DNA of 64,000 nt from Roseateles sp. Lineage in GTDB: Bacteria; Pseudomonadota; Gammaproteobacteria; Burkholderiales; Burkholderiaceae_C. The stretch covers positions 32,434 through 96,433 of the forward strand of contig NZ_JAFAGT010000086.1 of NCBI RefSeq assembly GCF_019237615.1, in the 5' to 3' direction. A program made the position numbers and the translations under genes. The notes beneath the pieces are model-generated. The model saw only the letters and a program-made list of their open reading frames with translations, searched no databases and was not told the origin of the DNA. Below are positions 63,954 to 64,000 of this stretch, one piece after another. Each line of letters opens with the position of its first letter. Position 1 is the first letter of the stretch.

Positions 63954-64000
63954 ATGGACGCGAAGGAATTGAAGCAGTGGCTGAGTTCGGTGTCGCGGCT
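63954..64000 (+). CDS. Start of a possible IS1595-like transposase (partial)
   Basis: Only 15 residues, MDAKELKQWLSSVSR, are inside the window. The pattern is like the N-termini of IS1595-family transposases, with GGAG six bases before ATG 63954. The DNA immediately to the left (63880 onwards) returns to high GC and carries the repeat GGCTCA-N5-TGAGCC at 63881-63897, but no terminal inverted repeat can be proved because the other end is not visible. Confidence 0.35.
   Translation, partial: MDAKELKQWLSSVSR

Overview
The window looks like chromosome of a very GC-rich betaproteobacterium of the order Burkholderiales, most likely the Rubrivivax-Leptothrix-Roseateles group. The reasons are the alaA-hom-thrC-moeA-moaD order, PEP-CTERM proteins, many start/stop overlaps (ATGA, GTGA, TTGA), and the mix of families. 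This is judged by reading only; no database search was run. Nearly all of it is ordinary core genome. Two parts stand out as accessory: a polyamine/SPFH gene block at 13567-21238 and an integron-type cassette array at about 62710-63890.

Layout. 1-2076: a nuclease-helicase fragment coupled to dinB. 2166-7955: patatin lipoprotein, aldo/keto reductase, YidB-like protein, PIN-PhoH ATPase, peroxiredoxin and an Mth938-like protein. 8077-13563: alaA, hom, thrC, moeA, moaD. 13567-21238: speD facing a seven-gene reverse-strand operon (SPFH-SHOCT, DUF4178, DUF350, YciI-like, exported beta-propeller, membrane-anchored aminopropyltransferase, flavin amine-oxidase-like protein). 21350-24836: moaE, crcB, clpB. 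25025-29719: PEP-CTERM protein, DUF2804 protein, sterol-desaturase-like protein, S9 peptidase. 29848-32941: nadB, comFB-like, nadA. 33016-40146: triple-repeat exported protein, AraC regulator with divergent MFS pump, LysE exporter, ThDP enzyme, S4 protein, amidohydrolase. 40183-45060: reverse operon mfd, serB and a frameshifted solute-binding protein. 45181-52306: DUF885 protein, small exported protein, then a dicarboxylate-type MFS transporter with a DctB/DctD-like two-component pair. 52425-58571: large PEP-CTERM protein, chalcone-isomerase-like protein, RlmN paralogue, class II aldolase, bestrophin. 58579-62087: ispD and ispF, separated by a reverse-strand patatin/beta-barrel gene. 62095-64000: a solute-binding pseudogene, three small cassette genes with attC-like sites, and the start of a probable transposase.

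How genes work together. alaA/hom/thrC serve alanine, methionine and threonine synthesis. moeA/moaD/moaE serve molybdenum cofactor synthesis, but moaE is cut off from moaD by the polyamine block, which joins AdoMet decarboxylase, aminopropyltransferase and amine-oxidase-like enzymes to SPFH, DUF350 and DUF4178 membrane proteins. nadA and nadB make quinolinate. ispD and ispF belong to the MEP isoprenoid pathway. The histidine kinase and sigma-54 activator probably control the adjacent transporter, whose start is preceded by a near-consensus -24/-12 promoter and two equally built dyads 41 bp apart.

Regulatory signals readable by eye: a sigma-32-like promoter before clpB, sigma-54-like promoters before the transporter and before the small PEP-CTERM gene, and several strong hairpin terminators. 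No rRNA, tRNA or CRISPR array was recognised.
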